Source of the DNA: Stercorarius parasiticus
Lineage: Eukaryota > Chordata > Aves > Charadriiformes > Stercorariidae
DNA length: 64,000 nucleotides
Reading direction: 5' to 3'
Assembly: GCA_013396915.1 (NCBI GenBank)
Contig: VWZL01000590.1
Span: 124,001 to 188,000 of the forward strand
Of the stretch, positions 48,138 through 61,844 are shown piece by piece. Below the pieces are notes generated by a model that saw only the letters and a list, made by a program, of their open reading frames with translations, did not search any database and was not told the origin of the DNA. The position numbers and the translations under genes were made by a program. How positions within the stretch are numbered: the first letter of the stretch is position 1; the number at the start of each line of letters is the position of its first letter.

Positions 48138-50990
48138 CAAGTAAACTGATCATTTTGAGACTCTAGGGTTTTTTTAATATTTATTTGCTGGTTATGATTC
48201 AGTTGGAGCTTCACATTGAAGGAAACTTCTAGGATTCAAGATAATATTAAATGCAAAACAAAATACATGGGGGTTTGATCCAACATCTTCTGAAGCTTCT
48301 GTTTAATATTCCAAATGTAAATTTTGAAAAGACAAAAAAAGGAAGAGGTTAAAAAATATCAGTCAATGTGATTTGTAGGTCCATTCTGAAATACACAGGT
48401 GGACAAAAAGGGGCTTATAGGCATGTTAAAATCTAAGTAGCCTAATTTTAAGGTTGTTGAACATTCATAAGTCTCATTGGCTTCACAGGATTTATGGAGA
48501 GCGTGTTTATTTCAGAGTAGGAGAAAATAATGATCTGTGAGGAAGATCTACAGTGGACATTCTTATTTAGTAACTTATTTTATTTCAGGGTTAATCAGAT
48601 CTGATTACTTATAAGATGTATTTTAAATATTGCGCAATAATTAAAATATCTACTCCATGGCTGCCTGCAAAACTGGTGAGGTGGCCTTGATGACTCTCAT
48701 CCCTATTCCTGTAACAAGACATACATCCCCAGTATTTATTATATACACGATCTTCTCTCACCTGCTGATTAATTATGAAGAGTTTCAGATGTTGATAAGC
48801 TCACAGCCTAGGCACTGAGCTCTGCAATGTCTAAGCCCCTCCCACGTTTAAAGGGTCTTTGTCTCTTGTCCCCTTCTCTTGTCCCCTTCCAGTCTATAGA
48901 AAACTTGTCTTTTGGGAGGCCTTAAAAGGTTGAGGATAGAGCAGCATCTTTAGTCAGAAAATAGCTCAAGGGTGTTCAGCTGCAATGTCTAAAGGGCTTT
49001 CTCTTCCTCTGCAGCAGGCAGCTGCAGAAATTGATCTTGATGTGACTGAAGATGCCCAGTACAGAAAGCTAGATACATTTTCTTTGACCAAAGAAGGATG
49101 TTCTTTGGTTTGCCCATGCCAAAATAGCAACCATCTTCTGTTTTTCATCAGGTCATTCTAATAAGTTCATGAAGAGATAAATTGAATCTTTTGTCATGAT
49201 CTGTGGCTAAGCTATCCAAAACACTTCATTCATATTTTTGTGAAAGCATCCTTTTCAAAGGACTTTCTTGTTGTTTGTGGGTCAGAAGTCCACAGTGCAA
49301 ATATTCTTTAATTGAGCTTCCGATATATACCTCTTAGGCTTCCAAACAGAATCAGCTGGCCTCGGTCTGTAAAAATTTCCCCTTGTCAGTCTGAAAGCAG
49401 TATGAGTATCCAAAGATTAGGATGCATCTTTCTGAAAACAAAATGTGATTTATTTGCACACAGAAGCAGTATTCACTGATGAAAAAAATGCATATGCACA
49501 CTCTCCTGCATTTCCTTCACATCTAGATGGACACAATTATCCCTGTCTCCATTTTGGTCTTCTATTAGACCCATTTTCCTGCTATGTTTCTCATCTGTGT
49601 TTGCCATCCATCTGACTGATTCAGGTGATAGTCACTGAGAACTCCCCCATGTCCAATCCTGCAGGATAGATCTGTTATCTGAGTAAGCCTTTTGTTTTGG
49701 GCTTTATTTTTAATGGCTATGAAGTGGTGAAGTCATAGAGTCAGCTTTCCACAGCTATTATAGGGGCTTCTGTGTTCAGATGATTGTCAATCCGCTCCTC
49801 AGTCAATCCTTATAATGCTTTACATGTTTCCAGGTTTTCTACATTATGTGTGAAATGGCATAGGAAAAACAAATGATGGTATAACAAATATTATTTGACA
49901 TCAGCAAGTGTGTGCTAATTGCCATTACAATTTAAAACTGAGAGTAATCTTCCTGAGATAAAATATTACACAATTTATTCTATTTTGTTTAAAAGTTTTT
50001 CTCAAGAAATAGTAATACAACATTAATTAGAGTAATGAATTCATCTCAACTTTAATTAAACAGTTACAATTCAATATAACCGGAAGATAATTACATCTAT
50101 AGAGAAATATAACACAATAAAAAATAGCTAAACTGATATGGTGGGAATAAATGTTACTTTGAGGATCTCTAAACATGGAACATTTGTTTACAAACAAAAT
50201 AACATATGGATCCAAACAATGTGTAGCTCTCTTAAAGGAAAGTACTCTTCCAGGGGATTTTATTGCACTCTAACTTGAAAAAAGAACTTAAAATATTCTG
50301 TCATCAGCAGAGGATACACATATTACATGTTTAAAAGTAAACTAACCATAACATTGAAGTTGTTCAAAAAGATCTTATTCTATCACAGCGTTAGTTTTTT
50401 TCTTAGTTGAGAATAATTGCAATTGCAATTGACCACTAATACTTGGCACCCACAACAAAGTCAAAAACAAGGGTGAGAGAAAGATTAAAACTATTTCTGT
50501 TAAGTTCAAATGTAGGTAAAGCAATTGTCTGTGTGCTGTTAAAATCAATGTGAATAAACCCTGGACTGATTCATGCAATGTTCATAGAAAAGGCTGTTTG
50601 CAAGCATGGCTTCAATGATCTTTGCCTGACTACACAGAGTGTTGTGCTAGTTCACGTAAGTAAGAGTAGCTATGAATACCTTTAAGGGCTCACTCACAAT
50701 ACAGCTTCATTAGCCTAGCAAGACCACAGTCATGACTCAGAAGCTTTTAGTTTAGATTTAGTTTGCATCTGTACAAATTTGAAGTATGTGTATTTGCAAA
50801 AGATTTCACAGACGTACCTCAAGAGTGGTTTTAATTACTTGTGTAATGAGAGTGGCTTTTCCTATCCAAATTTCAATAGCACTGCATTTTTGCACATTCT
50901 AAAATCCAATTTTTCTGAATGAGAAAATAAGGATACACCCCTAATGAAGACATACGGGATGCATTTGTTTAAAAGTTCTCCCTCAGAGCC
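48138..50990. other. Unique DNA, partly homeodomain-site-rich
   Basis: No exon recognised. A 13-bp tandem duplication is at 48862-48887. The stretches 49910-50120 and 50815-50960 have repeated TAAT/ATTA cores (CATTAATTAGAGTAATGAAT near 50021; GGTTTTAATTACTTGTGTAA near 50827), a texture seen in conserved non-coding elements. Confidence 0.45.
48862..48887. repeat. 13-bp perfect tandem duplication
   Basis: TCTCTTGTCCCCT occurs twice in succession with no mismatch. Confidence 0.97.
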
Positions 50991-51059
50991 TTTTGTCTTT
51001 TCTTTTCTTTTCCATTTTAACTACAATTAATAAAAGAAAATTAATATAGGAAAAGGAAA

Positions 51060-51560
51060 TGCATTAATGTTGTTTTAATGATTTGCCTTCAACCCAAGAA
51101 AGTAAAAAAATTCAAAGATAAGGCTTCCAATTAATCTTTAACTTGTAACATAAAAGCACTGATTTCAAGCCTTAACAACGTTGCAATTATGAAGGCACAG
51201 GGGGAATGTACAGTGGACATAGTCAAACTTTTAATCCTAAATATGTCTGGCTCTTCTGAATTTATTAGAGCTTTAAAATTTAACATCATTTCTGTGTATG
51301 ATATAAACATATGTGTTCTTGACCCACTTCGAAAAACAACCACAAGTGAAATACCATTTGCATTAATCATTCAAGAGCTTTGCAAAAAGATTGCATCTCA
51401 AGAGATGATTTTTCCACTGAAGTTTACACCATTTGGCATGGTTTCATTACTTTTTACGTATATTGAATTGCAGCTGCTTGTTGTTCAGAGCATTGGTTGT
51501 AGAATTTATTCCCATTATTTCATTCCAAAGGTAAACATTGTCACTTAATATCCTGAAGAG
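51060..51560. other. Candidate conserved non-coding element
   Basis: About 500 bp of unique, complex sequence without simple repeats. It holds an octamer-plus-homeodomain composite ATTTGCATTAATCATT (51355-51370), an ATTAATGTTGTTTTAATGAT segment near 51063 and other ATTA cores. It is open for 119 codons on the plus strand (51189-51548), but that frame has no recognised domain, and the opposite strand is open for 79 codons over the same DNA, as is often seen by chance in constrained non-coding sequence. The call is from texture only. Confidence 0.3.
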
Positions 51561-53237
51561 AAAAATTAATTTCTATGTAATTATAGTTTTACCCTGACAA
51601 CTACAAAAATTTCATTGTAAATTAATACCTTGCAAATTAAATTCTATTTTTGCCCTTTAATCACTATGTAATAAGACTATGAAGGAGATGTTTGTACCAT
51701 ATTGAAATAATAAATAGAGACAACAATTTTTCACGCTTTTCACTAGATTTTTTTATTGAATTTTTTATGGGAATAGGAATCCACACATAGGAATTAGGCT
51801 CTTCTTGCAAGACTGAAGACTAAAGACTAAAACCTAAGATTATTATGTATTTGTAGAAATTACTTTTTCTATCCAAGATATAATGTTACATTATGTTGGA
51901 AATATTCTGTGACTGTTAGTAGCACTAAGACAACAGTAGCATTTAAGGAATCATAGTAAATTAATCATTGAAGCCGTATATCTGAATGCTAGACTTCACA
52001 AAATTTAGCATTTCTACACCACAGTTTCTTCATGGATCTAGCTCTGAAATCCATTACTCACGAGGAACAGATTTAAATCAAGTTTGAACATTTTAAAATA
52101 CATATGTTATGTTTACCTGCCTGTGCAGTAAAAAGGATAAGGAGACTGAGAAATATTGATAGTTGAATGCTTGTGCTCAACCTTAGGAAGCTGCGTGATC
52201 CTTGATACTTCAACACCTATGTCAAATACGGAAGATATCCTTGATTCTTGAACTGAATACTAATTTCATTTTTTTACTTAATAGAAAATTAGATAAAAAT
52301 CTAAGCTTGTAAAACCAGGTGATGCAGAAAATTTTAAATTAAATATGAAAGATGCAAATTGTCAGGCATAAGTCTTTATTATTATGCTTGAATTAGTGAA
52401 GCTAAGTGCCTTCAGAAGGGTCTCTGGAATGATAGTGACATTCAACAATATTAGTTGAATATGTTTCATAAGAAGTCCTTTTTCAAAACTAGCAGGATTG
52501 GTAATATTATCCAGCATTAATGTTTTCAGATACTTTCTGGCCTAAGCTATTTTCTACAGACATTTATTAGCTTGCTAAATGATGATGTTTTGATCCACAA
52601 TTTTCTTTGGAAATAAAGTGGGACAAGTCCATTTCAATTTTCTGGAAAATAGTAACTACGTATGTTGTTTTGCTAGTGTTAAAATACTCGTGACACCTTT
52701 TCTTTGAAATGTTCTAACACCTGCCTATGTTGGAACAAGGTCTTGGAATTTGGTGGGAGGAATGGGGCTTTGTGGCAAAGATACAGACCTGAAAACAAAT
52801 TCTGCCAAGTCTGGAAAAGTCATAAGGGTGCAAGAACTGTTCATGCTGCCGAGTACTTCATAGTGTTTACCTAATAAGTTTCTGACTATTTTTTCCCTCA
52901 ATAAATATACTCTTATCACAGCTCCAAGTGTGATCAGACTGTGCATACACCAAAATACACAGGAAATGAACACCCAGCTCAGAGGTAGGAGAGAACAGGG
53001 GGATTTTTCCTAACGTCAGTCGCTCTGGATTAAGCCGCAATGCTTGAATTACAAGATGAGAATCTGCTTCTCCTGTACCTGAGTTACCATCGACATCACT
53101 GATAAAAAGAAATTATGAAAGATTAACCCCTTTGACTCAAATATGTAGGGGATTTGGCCTGGAAAAGGCAATGGACTCCTACAAAGTCTTGCAGGACTAT
53201 TAGTGGAAGTGGAGACAGGAAAAAAGGACTGAGAATT
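51561..53237. other. Unique AT-rich DNA, no gene seen
   Basis: No recognised exon or repeat family. The part from about 52720 to 53230 is slightly GC-richer and carries 72- and 82-codon minus frames without known motifs. It could be a worn repeat next to the LTR that follows. Confidence 0.45.
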
Positions 53238-53786
53238 TGTGGCGGGTTGACCCTGGCCGACAGCCAAGCCCCCACTGAGTGCTGACTCACTCTCCTACCC
53301 CAGCAGGATGAGGGAAAGAATCAGAAGAAGGGGGAAAAAATGAGAGAAAACTCGTGGGTCATGATAAAGACAATTTAGTAAGTGATGAAAAGAAAGAAAA
53401 AAAAAAAACAAATCGTGCCAAGGCAGTTACTTACCACCTTCCACCACCAGGCTAATGCCCATCCAGTCTCCAAGCAATGGCAAAACTGCTCCCTTGCCTA
53501 CTAGTTTTATTGCTGAGCACGATGTCATATGGCATGGAATATTCCTTTGGTCAGTTGGGGTTAGCTGTCATGGTTTTGTCCTCTCCCAACCTCTTGCCCA
53601 CCTCCAGCTCACTTCCTGGGGGAGCAGAATGAGAAACAGAGAAGTCCTTGACATTGTGCAAGCACTGCTCAGCAGTTGCTAAAACATTGGTGTATTATCA
53701 ACACAGTTTTGGTCACAACCCTAAAACATAGCACCGTGTGGGATGCTATGAAGAAAACTGACTTCATCCCAAACAGAGCTAGTACA
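53238..53786 (-). mobile_element. Solo LTR of an avian endogenous retrovirus, minus orientation
   Basis: 549 bp run from TGTGGCGGGTTGACCCTGG (plus strand, 53238) to GAGCTAGTACA (53786). The 5-bp flanks GAATT and GAACT match at four of five positions. Read on the minus strand it has a U3 with AAAACTGTGTTGATAATACA (about 53723-53704), GGAATATTCCATGCC (about 53550), a TATA-like AATAAAAC (53512-53505), CACGAGTTTT (53356-53347) and a terminal GGGTCAACCCGCCACA. U3 and the R-U5 motif relate it to the LTR at 4202. An A/G-rich run at 53390-53412 shows as a T tract on the element strand. No internal retroviral genes are adjacent. Confidence 0.9.
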
Positions 53787-56700
53787 GAACTGTGTCAGTC
53801 TGACTGGAAACCGCAGCAGAGGAAAACTGGAAACAGCAGGGAACACAGAACGGAATAGGTTGAACAGGAAGGCTCTTCAATGTACAAAATGAATAGACCT
53901 CACTTCTGTATCTCAATTGAATGACTTAAAGTTTTATTTATTGCAGACCAATAATTTTTTCTTATTTTAATTTTTCTGAAGAGAGAAATATTCATTTACG
54001 TACTAGGTTTTCTGAATTAATAGAATGTTTCACAAGCCCCATAGATGATCACTCAACGCCAGAGCACGAGGGATGCTGCAATAGTTTGTTTTTTCTAAGT
54101 AGAAAGACTCAGAGAGTACCACATGGTACAAGATCTTTTGGAGCTGAAAAGAATAAGAGCTGCCCTGCTGAATGATGGTAGTATGAATATAGGACAGCTG
54201 GCCTGGTCAAGATATTCCCATGAAGGCTATGAAGTGCTGCCAAACATATTAGCCACACATACAGCTGCTTTGTACTGAAGCCACAACACCACTTTTTTTT
54301 TTCCCACATTCAAAGAAAATGTGGCTGCCTGAATTAGCATCTTTCTTCTCCAGCAGCATCATGTTTTCTTGTTACTAATGGTACCATCAGTGAAACTGTG
54401 CAATCGTATGAACAGAAAAACACCAGTTTTACCCTGGAGTTACATTACTATTAAATCAAAAAGTTGGTACATTGTGAACATAATTTCTAGCTCTCATTTT
54501 GGTTTGCATCTCTTAAAAAATGGTTGTTCGAGTAACAAGAATCAGTTGTACTAAACCTGAAATTCACTTTACCTGATATTATCAGCTAAGCCTTTGAAAG
54601 AACATTAGAAGCACCTGTTTTTTAAATTGCAGCTGATAAAACAGCAAAGCTCTTGCTGAAGATAATGACCTAAAAAGGGATAACATCACAGTAGAATCAG
54701 ACAGTGCCATTCAATTGTCTGTTCTGCCATTTGTAAAGAAATGTGCTATTATTTCTTGATTTAAGATTATGAAGAACACTGCTCAGGTAATATTCACTTC
54801 TTTTGCAAAGCTTTTCATGCACAGAATCAGATAAACAAGATTCTATCTTCTGAGACTGCTGAAAACCTATTGAACACAACAAATTCCTTTTGTCTTTTTA
54901 AAAAGTCAAACAGTAAGCTTTCTCACACTACAAGCAAGTTAGCATGTGATTCAAGATCCAAAACTCAAGCCATAAATATAGGTCTCATTGAGTTTTAAGA
55001 TGACTGAAAGAAGAAAGAAATTGCCTCGGGTTGTCAATGCTGAAGCAGCAAAAAATAGGACAAATGTACAATTTATTGAAAGGAATTTCTTCATAACAGA
55101 AAAAGGGTAGCCAGCTCCTTTGAAGAAGACAGCCATCTATAACTGGTTCAGGTCTATACCTTTAGACAGTAATCCTTTTCAATACTTACAGAGCAATTAT
55201 ACACTCTATTTATAAAAGATGAACTTATTAATATTTAAAAAAGAAAAACAAAGGAAAAAACCTAAAGTAAATTCCCTATGAAATTGTTCAGTGTGTGTAT
55301 ATCACCCATGGAGGTGGGTGTACGTGAATATAAGATGTTTCTTTACACTTATACATGAAGCATAACAGCAAAAAGGCACTGGAGGATGTAAAACAGAGAA
55401 GGAAAGCCCAGACTTCAGCTTTAACTAAGACCATGGTTTTTTTCTTATGCTAAGAAGAAAATAATGGCACAAATTACATCCTTTTTTCTTTCCTGTTCTT
55501 CAGAGAACTGATAATCAGAAATGTTGGAGCAATTTTCTTTTGCACACTACAGATTAGTGCTGAGTGAAATACTCACTACTGAGGGGAAAATGATTCAAAT
55601 TTCATCGAGCTTTTACCAACATTTGACCTAGTGAATGGTACTTTTGTCTATTAAAATGCACTTAAATAGCATATGTTATTTCTTCAAAAAGCTAAGTGTT
55701 TTCTTCTAATCTCTGAGGTATTTTAAGCATGGATACAGATAAATTTTAGAAAATGCTACTTTTTCCTTCTCCTAGATAAGAACCGGGTTTGATTTTCAAA
55801 TGAAAGACAGATAGCTGCACTTACTACTCTTTGTTTTAAGAAAAAATGAGATGTCACATATTAACATCACAAAAGTGTCTGGTATAACCCTTGCAGAATA
55901 CTGAAATATTTTCTGGCTTTTTAAAGAAAATTAAGAAGTGAACTGTTATGCTGTCATTAAAGGCTTTATCCTATGGCTATGAAAGTTCACAGGATCATTG
56001 TTCTCAAAGTTCAAGCTCAAATTACTTTCAAAGGGAAATAAAGAAAGAACAAAGAAAATTAAAAAAGAGGCTGGAGGCCAGGATGACTGCTTTCAACTGA
56101 CAGATCTAAATTCTACGTGTCTATCTCTGTGAGAGAGGTGAAGAGAAATCCAGTTCTCAGAAAAAACAGGGCTTAAATTCCCTACTTCATCAATGAAGGA
56201 GGGGTGGCATTTCTGAAAATCCCCATCACACCTGTATTAAGTTCAAAAAAATCTCAATGGTGTGTTTCACTATATCTAAGTTAGGTGGCTACCTTTTTCC
56301 ACTAGGCAATTCTTTCTTTCTGCTCAGGACCTAATTTGTCTCAGCTTCTTCTGATATGGATACCTAAAGGTGGCTTTTTTAAAAGAGATGTAGCGGTGGG
56401 GTTTTTTTACCTTTTGCTTAATACTTTATGTCAGAGCACTTTCCTAGGAATTTGGAGGTGGGTTCTGTGCCTGCTTCAGCTCCAAGGGATTTAACCTTGT
56501 ATCTTAAGAAAATACTGAAAGGGCTGAAAGGGAAAGAAGCCACTTAAAGCTATCCTATTTTTTTTTTCTTTTTTTGTGTAGCCAGAAATATGAAATTCCC
56601 AAGGATAGAGTAGAATAAGAGGGACTTAGACTCTTGTCTGGGAAGGATTAAAATTGAAAAAACTGAAGCCTGTGTACTATTCATTGTAATACATATTTGT

Positions 56701-59700
56701 ATTTTACTAGGCCACCACTGAAAAACTAATGGAACTATTTGCTGGGAGTAGACCCGCCTATATGAAAGTATTTAATCATTTGGAGTCAAACCTCTGCTTC
56801 TTTCAGTACTATGTTTCTTTACAGTTCAGTAGGAATGCAAAGGTGGCTTCCCAGAATTTAGAAGACAAAAATTAAAATCTAAAAAGGAAACTTTCAGATT
56901 TGTCTGACAAGTGCTACAGGCAGCAAGTGATTGTGAAGTAGCTGAACAGCACTACAAGCTAAATGATCAGAATTATGGCTGTTTTTTCAGAATTCCCTTG
57001 TAGATCTGAGTGCCTGTTTAGCTGTGCCTTACTCAAGCAGAGAAACAAGTATGAAATAGATAATTATGTCCCCAAAATAAATACCTCTAAAAATGTATGA
57101 AAGCATTCAAGATGTCAACTAATCCTTTAGTTGCCTATAAGCTTAGGCAGGGCTGTAAAGGATACACACATATGGAACAGCTGTTCAGAAATTAGGTAGG
57201 ACTTCAGGTGCCCTTGATAAGTTTTCAGTAGAACCAACACCAGTCAGAAACACTGATTTGTTTCAAAGCTATTTTTAGAACCAAGCAAGTAACTTGAAGC
57301 AGGAGATTAGGTTGTCTTTCAGATCAAGTATATCTAAATCATACCATATAGTGAAAAGTTAGGCGTGCAAGGAAAGAAGGCATAATGCAGCCCTAGGAAA
57401 AAGGAGGATGATTTTATGCATATTTTAATGGATTTTGGGTAGCTACTTTTTCATACGCCTGTGACTATACTATGACTGAATTTTTCTAATTCTTTCATTT
57501 GATTAAACAATAGAACTAATGTGTAAGACAATGGAAATTAGGACAGTCCTCAATCACTTATATTTCGTAGAGTTAGCTAGCAAAATGAATGACAAAAATT
57601 TAAAGGTATAAAACATACATTATTAAACTACCGAACAGCAGTCTTATTCAATATGTACCTTTCTGAGTGATAATTTTTAAAATTGCCACAATTTTACACC
57701 ATTTCTGAGTGCATCTGAGGGGTGACTGCACTGATAAATGGACAGATTCTCCCAAGCCACCAAGCACATGCATATCCTAATATTCCTTAAGCATAAACTT
57801 TATTAAAATCAATGCAGGGTTGAAAATGTGTTTTGATGGATCTCGTCCAACTCTGATTATCAATAGTATTCTCCCTTTGCAAAAATTACTCACCTGTTTA
57901 AAAATTCCCAAATACTAGAACATCAGAAAATGAAAAATGATGGAATCTAGCCTGTTAACCAGCTAAGGTATAAATTTTCATTACTTGTTAGCACATACCT
58001 GACAAATGCCCTCCCCCGCCCCAAATATGTAAAGATGCCCAAAAGTCAATATTTAGGAGACTGTTTTGGATGGAGTCTGTAAAATATAGCATTTTGTAAT
58101 AAATCTAGGAGTAGAGTACAAGTTTAAAATCCAACCTGTGTGTACACAGCACCATTCCGAAGGAGAAATGGGATCAGGCTGGCTCCATCATTATCAGCTT
58201 CTTCACCACTTCTGCTTTACAGTTTCTTTTGCTCTGTGCTAATAAGGATATCTTTCTGTGTCTGCCTGCACTTAGGCAAGTGAGCAAGATAAGTAGTCTG
58301 CTCAGGGGAAAATGGTTTCACATGTCCCTTTCTTTCCTGCATTGGCACACAATAAAGTGAACTGGTATTAATTTAAGGGTTTGACTTTTCTCTTAGTGGT
58401 GACATTTGTATTTACATATTATATCTCTTCATTAACATCTGTTAGTATGAAAAGGTATAAATACGTCTTTCATACTTCAGGAAAAGGATTTATGGAAATA
58501 GCTAAGAATACTTGTAATGAACTGAAGTTATATGCTGCTTACCTGTATGAATAAGGAAAAGAAAGTCAGGGAGATAACCTTTCTCCCCTTTCTTTCTCTG
58601 GTCTCTGCGGTATCTGGAGGTAGAGGAACAAGAGGGCAAAAGTTATGGAGAAAAGTAATTTTGTTCATTAGACCAACTGATAAAGTTGGCAAAGAAAAAG
58701 AAATTTTTTGTGCACAAAAGCCTTTCTTCAGAGATAAATAAGCACTGAAGCACCTTTCCCTGAATTGCTGGTTAGGGTGTAAAAGATGTGAAGGGTTTCT
58801 TCCCTGCACCCTGTTTCTGCTGCTGCACTCGACACAGCAATGTGTGAAAGTTTCAAAGTCACTTATCCCCATTAAAGTTATACTGTGGTATTACAAATAT
58901 TAATTGCTAGATGGTGCCTTGCAGGTAGAATTGTCCTTTCTGCTGTGGTTCAAGTAAACGTTACAATGACTCCTCTTGAGAATGGTGACAAAAGAACAGT
59001 CAGTCACAGTTCGTGTCCTCCTTTTCTCTGTTGTCTGCTTGCCCCAGTGCCTGAACATCTCATCAAATTTAATCCAAGTCAAACAAGACAGAAACAGGGG
59101 TTTAAAGCCATGTTTCCTAACCCAGCATGTTTACTGAAGTAATAAAAGATAGCAAGCTTGATTTAGAAAGGTATTTGACTCTTGCTAACACGTACAGAAA
59201 CAGTACACACTGCCTACAAACTTTACCGGGATGCACATGCATACAAGTATTCTTCAGAATATTTTCAAATGGCTATTTAACCGTATTTTAAAAGACAATA
59301 TGCATGTGCAAAATGTGGCTTTTGAAGTCCTGCACAGCATTCAGACATCACAGTCCAGTCTTGCATAATGTGTGAAAATCACTCTCACAAATTGGGGCTC
59401 ACCATGTTCTAAGATTCTAAAAAGTGTCAGGACAATTGTTCCAATCAAATTTCTTTTACATATGCGAAATTCATTCTTGACTTCTGAAGAACCAGTTTCA
59501 CACTAAAATAGGCACAAAACCTTTTTTAGCATTTTTTATTATACCCTCTGTCTGATTTTACCCCGCTTGGAGTGTTATGTCTAAATTCAGGGACATATTG
59601 GTTCTGTATAATAAAAAGAAAGCAAGAAAAAAAAAAAAGAGATAATAATCAGATGAATTTCCTTTAGTGCTGAGAACCAGCAAAATACATACGATAAAAT

Positions 59701-61797
59701 GACATTGCTTTAATACAGGAATCTTAAAGGTCTAGAGTTGTTTGGACACTGTTATTATTACCAAAGTTTGGAGAAAGACACACCATATTTTATAGATTAT
59801 AGAAGTTATCTTCAGCTTTTATCCTCTGATAGAAAAGCAGGAAAGTTCAAACAAGTCCAAATTTCTATAAATAAGCAATACTGTATTACAGTGTTCTGTT
59901 AATGTGTCAAGTCTTGAAGAGCCAGATTGTGATTCTGGCGTTGTGCCCATACCAGGAATTATGAGGCTGTTCAGCATTCGTGCTGCCTACATTTGCTGCC
60001 TATGTAACTGCTATCAAGATTAGAAGCAAGAAGCTTCTATAGGACCATTGATCCACCCTCTTTACAAGCGGATGGAGAAAGAACAACTGGAAAGTTGACC
60101 ATAAATGGTATAGAGCTCTCCAGTACATGGGCTGAGTAGTCATATAAAATTACCTGCTCTAAATAAAAGGCTGATACATACTGGCATATTTCCCTGCCTG
60201 GAAAAGAGAGCGGAAAAGAAGTGTGAGAACACAGAAATCTTTGTGGCTTTGAGTCATGATGGGACTTTTTTTAGGCTTGTGCATTATCATTGTTGCTAAC
60301 CTACAAATTAATCCTAATTTAATCTCTGCACAATGGGGAACGAACCCACTCGTCATTGCTGGTATCTGCAGTTCCAACTGTCCTAATAAATGAAGGAAGA
60401 ACGTTGCTCAAGCACTAGACCTCTCTTCATCTGCACCTGCTTAATTGGTAATTCCTTCCCTAGTTATGCTTTAGACTGCTCCAGATATCTCTCTTCAAGA
60501 CAAAGTCTGAGCAGGCTTTTGGTGACAGTTTACTTCATGAACTGATCCCAGAAGTCTATGCAGATGAAACTGCCTGTTTTCCACCAGTTTTCCCTCTGTG
60601 TATTCTGCACAGTCCTCCAATACCATCCTCACAGAATAATCACCCAGTCGCACATCACAGATTCTCATGTCACACCTCAAAACTTCCAATACATGATCCT
60701 CTGAGTTTCCTAATACGAATGCTATTCTAGGAAGCTGCAACATAGTTTTCACATTAGTTTTTGGGCACTTTAATCTGGTGGGGATGGGGGGAAACCACCC
60801 AACCCAAATCCCAAAACCTGTAAAATAAAGGTGATCTCTCAGGGCCTTAAGACTTTAGCTGAAACACAGGGGCAAATACTATGCAGTGTGGATCTGATAA
60901 ACCTATACAAGACTGGCTATCTCTAACCAGTGTGGAAAGGAGCTAATCCTCTTCACTTGATCTCAGAAACTGAGGCCCTCAGTTCTCAGAAATTCTCACC
61001 CCTTGACTATTTGACTATTTTTCACTTAATAGTGTGAACATATCCTCCAGCTGCTGTCTATCCACTGGCCATTACTATCTATCTGTCCCCTGCTATCTGT
61101 CTATTAATTTCTTACGAAAAATAGCAGCAGCACAGCACTATCCTGAGAAAGCAAATATGTGGATGCGGGGATCCATAAATACAAATGATAATTTTAAAAA
61201 GCAGACATTTACATCATTTGGGGGTCTTTTACACAGACACTATTTATCATATTCTTCTTCAAATGCACTAACAGATGACTGTAACAACTTCTAGTGCTAT
61301 TGTGAAAGCAGACCTCTCTTTTATAAGCTGAACACTCCAGTCGTCTTCCCACTCATTACATCCTACATGTTGTCAATCTTAGTTTCAGAAACTGTCAATC
61401 AGAAATGCAGTGGGTGATACGTGTAGTATTTTTTTTAACCACACTAAGGTGGGCATTTCTTTGATTTTCCTTTATTCTCTTGATTGGAAAGTACAGTATG
61501 TGTCTTACATGCATACAAGCAAACACAAAAGTACATGAAAAACAGTATTTTGAAAACTGAAAACAGAACTTTGGTACAGTAACCATTACAGCTAATCAAA
61601 GTCTCATTGTTAGTCAGACATCATCCTGATTATTTAATACAGTGGTTCCAGATATTGTGATTTCCTCTTTAGACTTAAGGTTATTGATTTAGTAAGAACA
61701 ATGATGAAATATTAACAAAAGAGAAAAAATAAAAGTCACAATGATTTGCTGAAGTACATTGTGACTTCTACGGTTATATTAGTATCTGTGATCAAGC
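53787..61797. other. Unique AT-rich DNA, no gene seen
   Basis: Eight kilobases with no recognised exon, RNA gene, LTR or CR1. Short A/G and T tracts occur (56559-56574, 59618-59641). Frames of 114 codons (58528-58872 minus) and 85 codons (60495-60752 minus, 58885-59142 plus) show no recognised domain. The 60495-60752 frame has protein-like composition but no identity I can assign. Confidence 0.5.
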
Positions 61798-61800
61798 TGC

Positions 61801-61844
61801 CAGGAGAAGGAGAAAGAGGAGAAGGAGAAATAAGGAGGAGAGGT
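61801..61844. repeat. Purine-only (GGAGAA)n-like tract
   Basis: CAGGAGAAGGAGAAAGAGGA followed by GAAGGAGAAATAAGGAGGAG: nearly uninterrupted A/G on the plus strand. Such tracts can form triplex DNA. Confidence 0.9.

Noticed and set aside
51189..51548. 119-codon plus frame as a possible exon
   Set aside because: No recognised motif, and the opposite strand is open over the same DNA. It is kept only as a candidate non-coding element.
58528..58872. 114-codon minus frame
   Set aside because: Overlapping 69-codon frame on the other strand, no domain, no repeat match.
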